A stretch of 64,000 bases of DNA, from contig CM055095.1 in the NCBI GenBank assembly GCA_029204225.1, forward strand, positions 76,323,431-76,387,430, given 5' to 3'. The notes beneath the pieces are model-generated. The model was given only the letters and a program-made list of their open reading frames with translations, did no database searches and was not told the DNA's origin. The translations under genes and the position numbers were made by a program. Positions within the stretch are counted from its first letter, which is position 1. Each line of letters begins with the position of its first letter. The DNA is from Diphasiastrum complanatum. Its lineage: Eukaryota; Streptophyta; Lycopodiopsida; Lycopodiales; Lycopodiaceae. Of this stretch, positions 1-9,640 are shown in pieces.

Positions 1-206
1 CGTTTTGGAGCTTCAAGCTGGGATTTTCCGGGACAGCATGTCTAAAATCTTGGGTAAAAGAGCTGAGAGGGTTCCTCTTCGTAATTTCTTTGGAAGTAGT
101 CCTCAGAAACAGCTAAGTCATCTTTCCTTTCCCTTGTACAGTTGTAAATTAGTCTTTTTGACTTTTTTTCATCAGAAGTTAAGGTACCTCTCTTTCAGTT
201 CCGAAG

Positions 207-1196
207 ATGACCACTCCTCAGGGACCTGATCAACCCCCGGAGAGAGGCTTCGACGAACTTGAAACAGAAGCCTTGGCTTATAGTAAAGGGAAAGAACCCA
301 TGGAAATGGAAGAACAGGAACAGTTCGCCGAAGAACTCGACAAACTGGTTACCAAGGAGCAGTTTCTCTAGTTGGTAACAAAAGTGGATGAACTGAAGTT
401 GGCATTAGCCAATTTCAAGTCCAGTGTGTTCGCTGAACTCAAGAGCTTGATTTTGAGTTCCGCGAAAGGAAGCCTTCCCTCCACTTCTCAGCTGTCCCCT
501 TCTCCACTTCCATCAGTTTTGAGTGAGACTTTACGGTCTCACCCCAGTGTCTTTAAAGATTCTCCTACTTTTAATGGGAAAGAGAAGGATAGAAATGCAG
601 ATATTCTACAAACCTTCCTCAGCAAATGGAAGAACATTCATGCTCTTAAACAGACCCCTGACCATTTGCAAGCTATTGAGGCCAGTCTTTCCTTAGGGCC
701 TATGGCCTATAAGTGGTGGTCAAATCTCCAGGAGACTGGGCAAACTCCCCGGTCATGGAAAGCTTTTGAAGAAGCCTTCCTAAGAGAATTCCTACCTGAA
801 AATGAACTTGATAGAGCCTGGGAAGCCTGGGAAAGAACAGTAATGGACAAGTCCCTCATCCAATATATCTCGCAATATTGAGAAGCAATTTTAAAGATTA
901 AAAATATGGATGATTATCAGAAAATCAGGGGATTTGTCCGTGGCCTCAAAGATGAATATAAAGTAGAGGTCCAAAGAAACTCGCCTACTACCCTTGAGCA
1001 AGCTCTCAGATATGCTCAAATCTATGATGATTCAGTGGGTAGGAAGAGGGCGAGACAGCAGCCACTTTCTGAGCAGCCTCCTCAAAAAGACTTTCAATCT
1101 AAAAAGAAATTTTTAAAAAGAAAGAATCAAGATAAATTTAAAAGTGAAGGTCCTCGTAAACGCCCTTCACTCATAACAGCCCTTAAAACCAGATGA
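207..1196 (+). pseudogene. gag: Ty3 gag (capsid) pseudogene
   Basis: The ATG at 207 opens a frame that continues in the same phase through in-frame stops at 369 and 879 to about 1193, so this is one gag gene with nonsense mutations. Residues around 600-870 show the retrotransposon gag capsid pattern, including the hydrophobic stretch with WW (MAYKWWSNLQE) and a helix-rich tail. A basic Lys/Arg-rich region at 1085-1165 precedes the zinc knuckle. The upstream DNA (1-206) is leader. Family role: forms the virus-like particle that packages element RNA. It cannot give a full-length product here. Confidence 0.8.
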
Positions 1197-1221
1197 TTTT
1201 GAGAAAGCCAAACAAGAACGT

Positions 1222-1953
1222 TTGTGCTTTGTGTGTATGGGCAAGGGACACACAGTCAGACAGTGTCCCAAGGGGCCTTTCACTAAAAAGGATAAGAAAG
1301 ATAAGAAACAAGTTCATCTTGTTCAATTCCCCAGTGACTCGGCAGCTTCCGACATCAAAGTGTATCATGAAGATCATGAACACTGTTGCCAGCTGACCTT
1401 TGCAATGCTAGCGAGACCCTTCAGCTTTGGGCCGCATGACCTAGTACGTATGCATGGGAAAGTTGGTAACCAGTCAGTAAGAGTTATGGTTGATGATGGG
1501 GCAACCCATAATTTCATCAACTACACCCTGGTTAAAAAGCTTAAACTTCCAGAAGTACCTAGTCAGCATAGGTACATAGTTTCATTAGCTAAGGGTGAAG
1601 ATAGAAAAATATGGGAAACTATGGTAAGTAGCTTAAATCTTGGTATTCAGGGGTACCAAGATGAAATAAACTTTCAGATAATGCACCTAGATCGCACAGA
1701 CATTGTTCTCGGGAGAGATTGGCTCTACAGTTTAGGACCTTCCCTCCACAGAAACTATCAGGAGAACACCCTCAGCTTTCAGCATAAAGGCCGAGAGATC
1801 CAGTTGCATGGGGAGCATGATGTTCCCAACAGTCCTATGGTCTGCAGTTCAGAGCTCTGTCAGCTAATCGGAGACGAAGACCATCAGGTATTCTTATGTG
1901 ACTTTCTGAAGTTTCTATTTCCAGTTCTATATAGCAGAAAATCAGTAAATTAG
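1222..1953 (+). pseudogene. Ty3 nucleocapsid zinc knuckle plus aspartic protease segment
   Basis: This starts one frame away from gag, indicating a frameshift near 1200-1220. The first residues form a CCHC knuckle (CFVCMGKGHTVRQC), the RNA-binding end of gag. About 90 residues on comes the protease active-site region MVDDGATHNFI, where the usual D-S/T-G is D-D-G-A-T, followed by the conserved LGRDWL motif. Known role: cleaves the gag-pol precursor. The frame changes again near 1950 where the RT begins. The segment has ordinary domain length but is uncoupled from both neighbours. Confidence 0.8.
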
Positions 1954-1958
1954 AAACT

Positions 1959-3635
1959 TTGTTGTCTAAATCTAAAGATGTTTTTCCTGAAGATTTGCCA
2001 CATGATCTACCACCTAGCAGAGAGGTAGATCATGTAATAAACCTAGTACCAGGTACAGCACCTGTTTCTAAGCCTCCATATCGGGTCAGCCGAACAGAGG
2101 ATGAAGAAATAACTAGGCAGTTAACAGATTATCTTAAGAAAGGCCAAATTCAGAGTAGTAGTTCACCATGGGCCTCACCAGTCCTATTGGTGAAAAAGAA
2201 AGAGGGGTCTATGCGTCTTTGCGTAGATTACAGAGCCCTCAATAAAGTCACAATTAAGAATAAGTATCCTATGCCTCGGGCAGACGAGTTGTTTGATCAA
2301 CTCTACGGGGCTAAATTTTTCAGTAAAATAGACCTCCGATCGGGATATCATCAAGTCCGTATAAAGTCGGAAGATGTCTCGAAAACAGCTTTTAGGACTC
2401 GTCATGGTCATTATGAGTTTAAGGTGATGCCATTTGGGCTCACAAATGCTCCAGCTACCGTTATGACCTTGATGAACAGTGTCCTCAGACCATACTTGGG
2501 TAAGTTTGTAGTCGTATTTTTAGATGGCATCCTCGTCTACAGCAAAACGAGGAAGGAGCATCTAAAACACCTCAGAAAGGTGTTTCGACTGCTCAGAAAG
2601 CATAAGCTTTATGCTAAACAATCCAAGTGTGAATTCTTCGTTGAAGAAGTAGCATATTTGGGTCACATTATCTCGTCAGATGGGATTAAAATGGACCCGA
2701 ATAAGGTTGAAGCCATACTCAATTGGCTGAGAGCTCAGAATATTTTGGAACTTCAGATCTTTCTTGGCTTGGCGGGATATTACAGACGATTTGTCAAGGA
2801 ATATGCTCAGATAGCAGTTCCCATGACAAATCTTCTTAAGGGGAAGGGAAAGGAGTTCATTTAGGAGTCCGCACAGCAGGAGAGCTTTGATGCTCTCAAA
2901 ACAGCCTTAGCTACAGCACCAGTTCTTAAAGTCGTCGACCCCAATCAGCCATTTGTGGTCGAAACAGATACTAGCGACTTTGCAGTTGGTGTTGTGCTAA
3001 CTCAGAGTGGACGACCAGTTGCGTTCGAGAGTAAAAAACTCGAGCCAGCTCAGACTAGGTACAGTTCCTATGAAAAGGAACTCTTGTCTATAGTCCATGC
3101 CCTTAAGACTTGGAGGCATTATTTGTATGGTGCCAACTTTGAGGTCCTAACAGACCATGAGAGTCTCAGATACCTTTGCAATCAACCTGAGCTTAGAGGT
3201 TGGAAAGCTCGTTGGGCAGAGTTGATGCAAGAGTTTGACATGTCTATCAGATATAGACGGGGAAAATTCAATACAGTAGCAGATGCCCTTAGCAGAATGC
3301 TTATGAAAAATGAGCTGAGTTTTTCTCAGATTCGTAATGAGTTACTCGAGTCCTTGAGAGGGAAATGCCAGCATGATGCATTCTTCTCTGCTATCTGGAA
3401 CTCAGTCCAGAGCAGACAGTTACAGACTGCAGAACCAGTTCCCGGGGCTGGTGCCAATTCATCCAAGAATACGACAGCTTCCGTTAAGGATGATGATGAG
3501 TCCGAGTATAAGTTGTCAGATGACGTTGAGGATTATGAGCCTGTATTACCCAAGCAAACCCCAGTGGTTGAGGGTCAATTGACTCAAGGATTCAAATGGA
3601 AACAATATTCCATTCAGGATGAGTACTTGCTCTAG
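1959..3635 (+). pseudogene. pol: Ty3 reverse transcriptase and RNase H pseudogene
   Basis: The RT fingers and palm are clear: [20 protein letters not shown], the [13 protein letters not shown] region, [11 protein letters not shown] and [10 protein letters not shown]. The catalytic box normally reads FLDD but here reads FLDG ([12 protein letters not shown], about 2507-2545), which removes a metal-binding aspartate. A stop at 2862 separates RT from RNase H in the same frame. RNase H begins near 2955 with VETDTSDFAVGVVL and continues to YRRGKFNTVADALSR. The frame then shifts at about 3636 before integrase. Length is normal for the family, but the enzyme would be inactive even without the stop. 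Confidence 0.9.
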
Positions 3636-3640
3636 AGTAT

Positions 3641-4848
3641 GTGTCCCCAATTCAGAGGATAATAGGCAGCAGGTCCTATATGAATGTCATGACAATCCTA
3701 GGACACCCAGGCATACAGAAGACCTATGAGCTTCTTCGTACGCAATTTTTCTGGCCCAGTATGAAAAAGGACGTCCACCAGTATGTAACCAGTTGCCAGA
3801 AATGTCAAGTAAACAAAGTAGAGCATTTAAAGGCAGGAGGGTTGTTGCAGCCCTTAAAAATACCAGCTGGTAAATGAGAGAGTATTTCCATGGATTTTAT
3901 AGTAGGCCTGCCTAAAACCCAAAAGGGTAATGACGCTATATGGGTCACAATTGATCGTCTGACCAAAATGGCTCATTTTATTCCGACCAAAACAACCGTT
4001 AGAGCTCCAGAGTTAGCAAGGTTGTCTGTAGATGGGCTATTTAAATTGTACGATCTACCTTCCGGCATAGTCAGCGACCGGCAGAGAGGGTAAATCAGGT
4101 GCTGGAGGATATGCTTCGTGCATACGTCAGCAAGAAGCAGACTAATTGGAAAGAGTATCTCTCAATATTAGAGTTTGCTTACAACAGTACCAAACATTCA
4201 GCTACGGGATACAGTCCATTTATGTTGATATACGGTTTTCAGCCACGCTCACCCACAGCTGTAGGGTTTAAACAAGAAAAAGTTGAAGCAGCCAGAAACT
4301 TTTTAGAGGACCTAAACCAAATGATAGAACATGCTAAGCGTAGCATTAGGCAGTCCCAGGATCGAGCCAGGCATTATGCAGATCCACACAGATGGGATGT
4401 GCAGTTCTCCACTGGTAAGAAAGTCTACTTGAGAGTCCCAATCGACTCTAAAACCCTCAAATCAGGAGTGTGTGCTAAGTTGTCTCCGAGGTATTGTGGT
4501 CCCTTTACCGTCATTAGGAGACTAGGCGAGGTCACCTATGAACTAGAACTCCCACACAGCAGTAAGGTTTTTCCAGTCTTTCATGTAAGTCAGTTACGAA
4601 AAGCCTTAGCCAGATCAGAAAATCTAGTAGGAGACAGTGTTCTAGTTTTCCCATTGGATCCTCAGCAACCTCCACATGAACCAGAGGAGATTCTTGATAG
4701 TAGAGAGACACAGACTCGTCATACTCTATACCGAGAATATCTGGTTAAGTGGAATGATCAGCCTGTTGAGAATGCCACTTGGGAAAGAGGCAGCGTCCTT
4801 CACAAGATTTTTCCAGACTTTGTCTTCGAGGACCAAGACGGTTCTTAA
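3641..4848 (+). pseudogene. Ty3 integrase with C-terminal chromodomain, internally deleted
   Basis: An HHCC zinc-binding end is visible (HPGIQKTYELL ... SCQKCQV). The first catalytic Asp lies in MDFIVGLPKTQKGND at about 3890. The frame breaks at 4087 just after SDRQRG, where the second catalytic Asp region should continue, and resumes at 4099 with part of the core and its usual spacing lost. The C-terminal part has the SPRYCGPFTV (GPF/Y) module near 4485 and a chromodomain at 4729-4830 (YLVKWNDQPVENATWE). In chromoviruses this domain guides integration to marked chromatin. The stop is at 4846-4848, directly followed by the polypurine tract. Confidence 0.85.
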
Positions 4849-4859
4849 GGGGGAGGGAG
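4847..4859 (+). other. Polypurine tract of the chromovirus
   Basis: A G-rich purine run (AAGGGGGAGGGAG) directly precedes the TG that opens the 3' LTR. In this class of element it primes plus-strand DNA synthesis. Its position between the pol stop codon and TGTTGCGAGC fixes the LTR start. Confidence 0.8.
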
Positions 4860-5217
4860 TGTTGCGAGCTTGTAACCAGTGCCAAACCCTAGAGAACACA
4901 GATAGGTCAGATACCACGGTCAGGGTCGTGTCCAGCATATACGACCAACAGGGCAAGACAGTGTGAGTAGTGTGCCCCAGCACGGTCCATAGCCATGGCG
5001 GGCCTAACACAGTCTAGGGAACATGTCAGCAGGATAGGGCCCCCAGTTGGGTCTTGACGTGCAGTCGGCCACGTCAGTGACACGTGGCCGACACTTGGCA
5101 GTTGCATGCTACCAGTCCTCACACTGGGCTAGGAGGGGCTTACTCTATATCAGGGAGTAGGCAAGGTTGGGTGGATCAGTTAGTGTTTGCCCTACTGTGG
5201 TGTTAGGATCTATTACA
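4860..5217 (+). repeat. 3' LTR of the chromovirus
   Basis: It begins TGTTGCGAGC after the polypurine tract and ends ...TATTACA, just where similarity to hAT copy 2 starts. It contains a perfect 11-bp stem (5064-5074 with 5082-5092, GTCGGCCACGT and its complement) carrying CACGTG. A weak TATA-like CTATATCA lies near 5148. The right border is inferred from the hAT junction because the 5' LTR is not in the window. Confidence 0.7.
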
Positions 5218-5566
5218 ACCCGGCTGCTCAGGATCCAGAGAGGAGGCAGCTCCCCATTACCTGGTGGACCAAGTTCGGTAGCACCTATCCCTCCATACAA
5301 CGTCTTGCACTGCGTGTCCTTTCACAGATATGTATCTCATCTCATCCTCCCTGGCTGTATTTCGTTGACGTTCCACCTGTGCACCTGTGCTAAACCATTT
5401 CATTGCACGTACCACAGGATTGCGCTGCCTCCGTGTGTGAGCGTAACTGGAGCACATGGGCCCTGGTTCACACAAGGAGAAGAAGCTAGAGCGGTTGGTG
5501 TTCTGTAGCACCAACGCACGTCTCGCCAGGAGACTACCGACCATTACGAGCGCAGTGCAGGTGATA
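5218..5566 (+). pseudogene. hAT transposase dimerisation-domain remnant (copy 1, exons 2-3)
   Basis: Decayed counterpart of copy 2 exons 2 and 3. The hATC signature is readable across frames: an ITWWTKFGSTYPSIQRLALR-like stretch at 5250-5330, then after a small intron a VSVTGAHGPW/CERNWSTW region at 5430-5470. The ERNWS block of hATC normally forms the dimer interface. It ends at a donor-like GTGATAGG (about 5562), matching copy 2. Frameshifts prevent translation. Confidence 0.65.
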
Positions 5567-5661
5567 GGCTATTCCCCCATAGCATGTTGGTTTACGTCTC
5601 ACTAAAATGTAGGTTGCCATTATTGATCAAGTTGTTGTCCTGACACGCTCAATTTTGACCT

Positions 5662-6930
5662 TGCAAACAAAGATATCTAATTTGGAGCGCCAGGTTGACT
5701 TGCCTACGGACAGCGTCCATCCCATGCCTGCAGATGACTTGGGCACACAGTTGATGGCAGAGAGAGAGGGAGCTTGCTGAGATGAGAGAGATAGCTTGGG
5801 CTTGAGCACAAAGAGCCTCCTTTGTATGAGGCAGACGAGCCAGTGTCAGAGGATGAGCATGATGAGGATGAGCCCATTCGGGTTGTGTTTGCCAATTCAG
5901 AGAGGGATGAGGCAAACCATACAGGTGCAGGGCACACGCCACGGGCAGGGGTCATAGGTGCATCACGTGGCAAAGGTGGGGCACATGGCACAGGTTATAC
6001 CGGGAGACAGGCAGGGCACATAGGGGGGGCCAATGGCATACCTACCTATGTCGACATGATGGAGGAGGCTCTTAATAGAGGGCAGAGTGATTTAGATGCC
6101 AGTCTCGCAGCTGTTTGGATGTGTGCAGTACAGAGTCATGGCCGTTACTACGACAGCACACCAGAGGAGGCACCAGATGACTTTGATTGCACAGATTGGG
6201 AGGCCATGTAGGGTCTACAGGGTGCACATGATGAGGCACGGGATGAGGCACGGGTTGATTCAGGCAATGGTGCACAGGATGATTCAGGGGATGGTGCACA
6301 GGATGAGGCCCAGAGCCCAGAGCATTTGTATTCAGATGCCCAGCTGGACGACTTGATTGCCACATTGGATTCAGAGGCTCAGCAGATGCCGAGTGTCAGG
6401 GCACCCCCTTCATCTCTTGCCAGCATGCCATACACAGTCCCAGCCGGAGTAGTACAGTTCCTCCAGCTCCTCAAAGGGTATATGTGCACCGCACAGCTCC
6501 TCCAGTGCGATGCCATTCAGGCCTGCAACCCCTCCATCGTCGTCCACTTCTGCAGTATCAGGTCTCCATGGCAGGCATGGGGGTGACGAGGCATTGACAG
6601 CTCCTCTTGTCCGCAGAGGCCATGAAGGCCCAAGGGTGCACCGAACAAGAAAGGCAAGGCACAGAAACTGCCAGGGAAGAGAGGACGACCACGCAGGGCT
6701 CCAGGTACAGCTAGAGGTGCAGGATTACAGCCAGTGGAGGAGGTGTTGTTGGTTTGGCTTGCTTGGGGGCTGCTGCGGAGGCAGATTGGGATGATGCTAG
6801 TGAGGAGTCCTCCTCCTCGGACACACAGCCCATGCCAGTTTCAGACAAAAAGAAATATCGACTGCGAGAGTCAGCTCGGGGCCCTGAGTTGTCTCCGGAG
6901 CATTCGTCTGAGTCAGAGCCAGAGCATTGA
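5662..6930 (+). pseudogene. hAT transposase C-terminal extension remnant (copy 1, exon 4)
   Basis: Matches copy 2 exon 4. A readable part at 5822-6211 is acidic (EADEPVSEDEHDEDEP), then Gly-rich, then has a conserved GIPTYVDMMEEAL segment and DDFDCTDWEAM. Later frames keep the basic region, and the end matches the copy 2 C-terminus (ELSPEHSSESEPEH, about 6887-6930). Multiple frameshifts and a stop at 6209-6211 disable it. It still helps to show that the copy 2 stop at 10604-10606 is a recent CAG to TAG change, since copy 1 has CAG there. Confidence 0.7.
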
Positions 6931-7365
6931 TTGTGGCTCTGTTATTTTAGTTTCAATAGTTTGTCTCTAGCAGACGGTCTACCATTGTACTCAGATCATT
7001 TTTCACATTATATACAGTATTTGGCGTACTTTTTTTGCTGCATATTGTGCGTATGTCGCTCTATACATGTGATGTTGTATTTACAATTTTATGTCAAATT
7101 CTATGTGCGTGTGTGAATCTTATTTTCAACTAATTTCGATTGAAGTGAATGATAGCTTCACATAAATGCACCTACATAATGAGCACAACAATTACCCCTA
7201 CACCCCAAACGGCATTTCACAAACACATGTATTACATTTGCATTTAAAAAAATACAGAGATTGCATTTCACATGACCAGGCTCACGTTGTACAAAAAACA
7301 ACTATATATTCATTCTACCGTTGTATCAAAATAACATTACATATCCCGTCCTTTTTTAAGCAGAC

Positions 7366-7655
7366 ATACACTTATCATACAAAAGATGAGATGATTCTCT
7401 CTTGGGGAACGATCAAACCTTTTATACTACTTAATTCATTGATTTTGTGAAAATCTATAACGATTAGGCCACCACATAATTTGGCGTCGTTGTCGAGGAG
7501 ATGAATTTCATCATCTTTTGCAATATTTTTAAGTGTATTAAGTCTACGAATCTTTCTCATGTAATGCATGCCAAGAACACACTCTCAAGCAACTATTGAA
7601 CAAAAACGTATAGAGCATGCACAACGATTAGAAGCATATAAGAAATCTAGAGCTC
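7366..7655 (+). mobile_element. Fragment of Tat/Athila-like Ty3 element: LTR end, primer-binding site, gag start
   Basis: 7366-7476 matches the terminal part of the 30146-52458 element's LTR (AAAAGATGAGAT ... GGCCACCACA). A primer-binding-like TGGCGTCGTTGTCGAGGA follows at 7482. A leader leads to ATG at 7568, whose first codons (MPRTHSQATIEQK) closely match that element's gag start (MPRTYSQAIIEHK). It sits in hAT copy 1 exactly where copy 2 holds its small plus-strand gene. hAT sequence resumes near 7654. No target-site duplication is visible, so it looks like a deletion with filler rather than a clean insertion. Confidence 0.8.
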
Positions 7656-8081
7656 TCACTGTCTATCACTAGCTCTTTCACAGCCTCTGAAAATGCCGAT
7701 CACAATGGCATTCTGAGTGCTTATTTATCCCCACAGCCTAATCGGCCACGTGGATCCCCATCATCCCTCCATGTGCCTCTGTACCCTAAACCCATGTGAT
7801 GCTCCCCCCTTGTGTTGCTCTCCCATTGGCCCCATGGTCTGCTCACCCACAGTGCCCATGTGTTGTTGCACCAGTCCCCTGCACCATGTACTGTACCCTC
7901 TTTTTTTACACCCAGAACCCCTTTTTTTCCATTTTTTTGACCTGTTTCGGTAGGTAATAGGCAAAAATTAAATATTAAAAGTAATAAAAAATATATATTA
8001 AAAATGGTACCGCTCTGGTACCACGGATCCCAGGGCGGTACCATACCGGTGGTACCATACCAGCGGTACCAAGGGCCACTA

Positions 8082-8083
<2 letters not shown>

Positions 8084-8116
<33 letters not shown>
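8084..8116. repeat. (TA)n microsatellite shared by the two hAT termini
   Basis: About 33 bp of alternating TA lie between ...CCACTATGA of copy 1 and TCATAGTACC of copy 2. A similar TA run flanks the other end of copy 2 (14333-14352). Because the target is itself TA-repetitive, an 8-bp target duplication cannot be defined. Confidence 0.9.
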
Positions 8117-8117
<1 letters not shown>

Positions 8118-8119
8118 TA

Positions 8120-8205
8120 GTACCCTCTGGTACCGCCGGTACCATATCAGTGGTACCGCCGGTACGGTACCGCCCTAGGATCCGCGGTACCAGGGCGGTA
8201 CCATT
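8120..8205. repeat. hAT subterminal GGTACC repeat cluster (copy 2, 3' end)
   Basis: Repeated GGTACC palindromes with GC spacers (GGTACCGCCGGTACC and variants) directly inside the TCATAG terminus. The mirror cluster of copy 1 is at 8007-8080, and the 5' end of copy 2 has its own at 14246-14325. hAT transposases of known elements bind short subterminal repeats, so these are candidate binding sites; that role is inferred. Confidence 0.7.
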
Positions 8206-8352
8206 TTTAATATTTTTTTTATTTTTTAATATATTTCTAGTAATTTTTTTTTGCATATTAACTACCAAAAAAGGACAAAAAAAAGTAAAAAAAGGGGGTT
8301 CTGGGTGTAAAAAAAGAGGATACAGTACATGATGCAGGGGACTGTTGCAATG

Positions 8353-8523
8353 GCACATGGGCACTGCGAGTGAGCAGACCGAGGGGCCAATGGGAGACCA
8401 ACACAGGGGGGTAGCATCACATGGGGGCAAGTACAGAGGCACATGGGCATTGTGGGTGAGCAGACCATGGGCCCAATGGGAGACCAACACAGGGGGGAGC
8501 ATCACATGGGGGCAGGTACGGAG
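8353..8523 (+). repeat. Minisatellite, 85-86 bp unit x2, in hAT copy 2
   Basis: Units begin GCACATGGGCA at 8353 and 8439, with a third start at 8524. Each contains GAGCAGACC, CCAATGGGAGACCAACACA and GCATCACATGGGGGCA. Copy 1 has a single unit, so the duplication arose after the copies separated or was lost there. Confidence 0.8.
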
Positions 8524-8569
8524 GCACATGGAGGGATGATGGGGATCCACATGGCCGATCAGGCTGTGG

Positions 8570-8580
8570 GGATAAATAGG
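8570..8580 (+). promoter_or_regulatory. TATA-like box upstream of the small hAT gene
   Basis: GGGATAAATAGG lies about 175 bp before the ATG at 8752 and is conserved as its complement in copy 1 (about 7722-7732). The position suits a promoter for the convergent gene. This is inference from position only. Confidence 0.35.
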
Positions 8581-8751
8581 CACTCACAATGCCATTGTGG
8601 TCGGCATTTTCAGAGGCTGTGAGAGGGCTAGTGATAGACAGTGAGAGAGCAAGCGAGAGCCGGTGACAGGCTGTGAGAGGCTATTTGAGAGCCAGGGTGC
8701 TGTGAGAGGGTGTTCAAGGATCAGGGTGCTGTGAGGAGAAGGTCGATCGAG

Positions 8752-9117
8752 ATGGCTGAGCGCATACCACCGACGCCCGAGGGCGAAGCCAGGAGAAAGC
8801 TTGAGGAAGATATCCGAAGGCACAACGAGAGGCATCGGAAGCAAGAGGCAGATATCCGAGAGATGCTGCGACAGACTCGACAGAGAAATCCGGAACCGGA
8901 GCCACCCGCCCCCGCTGTAGATCCTGTCCCCGCTGTCGAGCTGGATCTGGATGAGCAAATCGGAATGAATTTCAAACGACGGCAGCTCATCATGGTCAGG
9001 GAAAGGGCGGCCAGACGTCGGGCTAACCAGGAGGCAGCTCAAGCTAATCGGGAGGCAGAGCAAGAGCGACAAAACAATGCACCAAACGAGGGCGAGGAGT
9101 CGGTGGAGGATCAGTGA
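8752..9117 (+). CDS. Small highly charged protein encoded convergently in the hAT element
   Basis: The ATG at 8752 gives a 121-residue protein ending EESVEDQ. I do not recognise it. The N-terminal half is a strongly helical Arg/Glu segment (EARRKLEEDIRRHNERHRKQ, about residues 11-30). A Pro-rich linker (PEPEPPAPAVDP) follows, then a second charged helix rich in Arg and Ala (RERAARRRANQEAAQANREA). That pattern suggests a coiled-coil or nucleic-acid-associated accessory protein, not an enzyme. It reads toward the transposase gene, with the two 3' ends about 520 bp apart. The minus-strand frame over the same DNA looks like a shadow. A GA-rich repetitive leader precedes it. In copy 1 the gene is replaced by a retroelement fragment. 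It could also be an exon of a longer spliced transcript. Confidence 0.5.
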   Translation: MAERIPPTPEGEARRKLEEDIRRHNERHRKQEADIREMLRQTRQRNPEPEPPAPAVDPVPAVELDLDEQIGMNFKRRQLIMVRERAARRRANQEAAQANREAEQERQNNAPNEGEESVEDQ

Positions 9118-9640
9118 GGGATGTTTAGAATAGATGAGGTCCACCCGTATGTGGCGGACTGTTGCTATGTAGTTTTCGACAGTTTATAGTGCAGCAAATA
9201 ACTAGATGGCTGCTTAAAAAAATGACAGTATATGTGATGTTATCCTGATACAACGGTTGAATATATACATAGTTGTTTTTTGTGCAACGCGAGCCTGGTC
9301 ATGTAAGATGCAATGTCTGTAATTTTTTTAAATGCAGATGTATTACATGTGTTTATGAAATGTCGTTTGGCGTGTAGGGGTGATTGCTGTGCTCATAATG
9401 TAGGTGCATATATGTGAAGCTAGCATTCACTTCAAACGAAATTAAATGAAAATAGGATTCAGACACGCACATAGAATTCTTCAACATAAAATAAAGCATC
9501 ACATGTACAGAGCGACATACGCACAATGTGCAGCAAATAATGTAGGCCAAACACTGTATATAATGTGAAAAATCATCTGAGTACAATGGTAGACCGTCTG
9601 CTAGAGACAAACTACTGAAACTAAAACAACAGAGCCACAA

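Larger units (their letters stand above)
1..5217 (+). mobile_element. Chromodomain Ty3/gypsy LTR retrotransposon (chromovirus), decayed, 5' end outside window
   Basis: The internal region reads gag, zinc knuckle, protease, reverse transcriptase, RNase H, integrase and chromodomain on the plus strand. A purine-rich tract and a 3' LTR ending near 5217 follow. The order pol RT-RH-INT with a C-terminal chromodomain is diagnostic of plant chromoviruses. The 5' LTR and primer-binding site lie left of the window, so the target-site duplication cannot be checked. Several nonsense codons, at least three frame changes and a deletion in the integrase core show it is dead. Sequence right of the LTR matches the middle of the hAT transposase gene, so this element inserted into hAT copy 1. 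The short LTR (about 358 bp) would suit a Reina-like lineage, but that is only a guess. Confidence 0.9.
5218..8083 (+). mobile_element. hAT transposon copy 1, 5'-truncated in window, tail-to-tail with copy 2
   Basis: From 5218 the sequence follows the reverse complement of copy 2 (8117-11730) over transposase exons 2-4, the 3' untranslated region and the terminal GGTACC-rich repeats, ending CTATGA at the (TA)n tract. The left part is displaced by the chromovirus inserted at 5217. Copy 1 is more decayed than copy 2: exon-4 coding is broken by stops and shifts, and the acceptor before exon 4 reads TTGCAA instead of TTGCAG (about 5660). The stretch that holds the small convergent gene in copy 2 is replaced by a Tat retroelement fragment (7366-7655). 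Confidence 0.8.
7654..8680. repeat. Long inverted repeat (imperfect palindrome) centred on (TA)n
   Basis: The terminal ~430 bp of hAT copy 1 (7654-8083) and the terminal ~560 bp of copy 2 (8117-8680) are inverted copies. Shared landmarks include the CCTGATCGGCCA/TGGCCGATCAGG region, GGATCCCCATCATCCCTCC and its complement, and GCCTCTGAAAATGCCG and its complement. The arms differ in length mainly because copy 2 has an extra 85-86 bp minisatellite unit. The only spacer is the TA tract. Confidence 0.85.

Noticed and set aside
7975-8583. 202-residue minus-strand open frame with Tyr-Ile repeats
   Set aside because: It reads straight through the (TA)n tract and the inverted-repeat arms; low-complexity chance frame.
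8584-9144. 186-residue minus-strand open frame over the small hAT gene
   Set aside because: It reads antisense through the Arg/Glu-rich gene, its composition (Ser, Leu, Pro) is what an antisense shadow gives, and it would run across the promoter repeats. The plus frame has a better start and a charged helical pattern.
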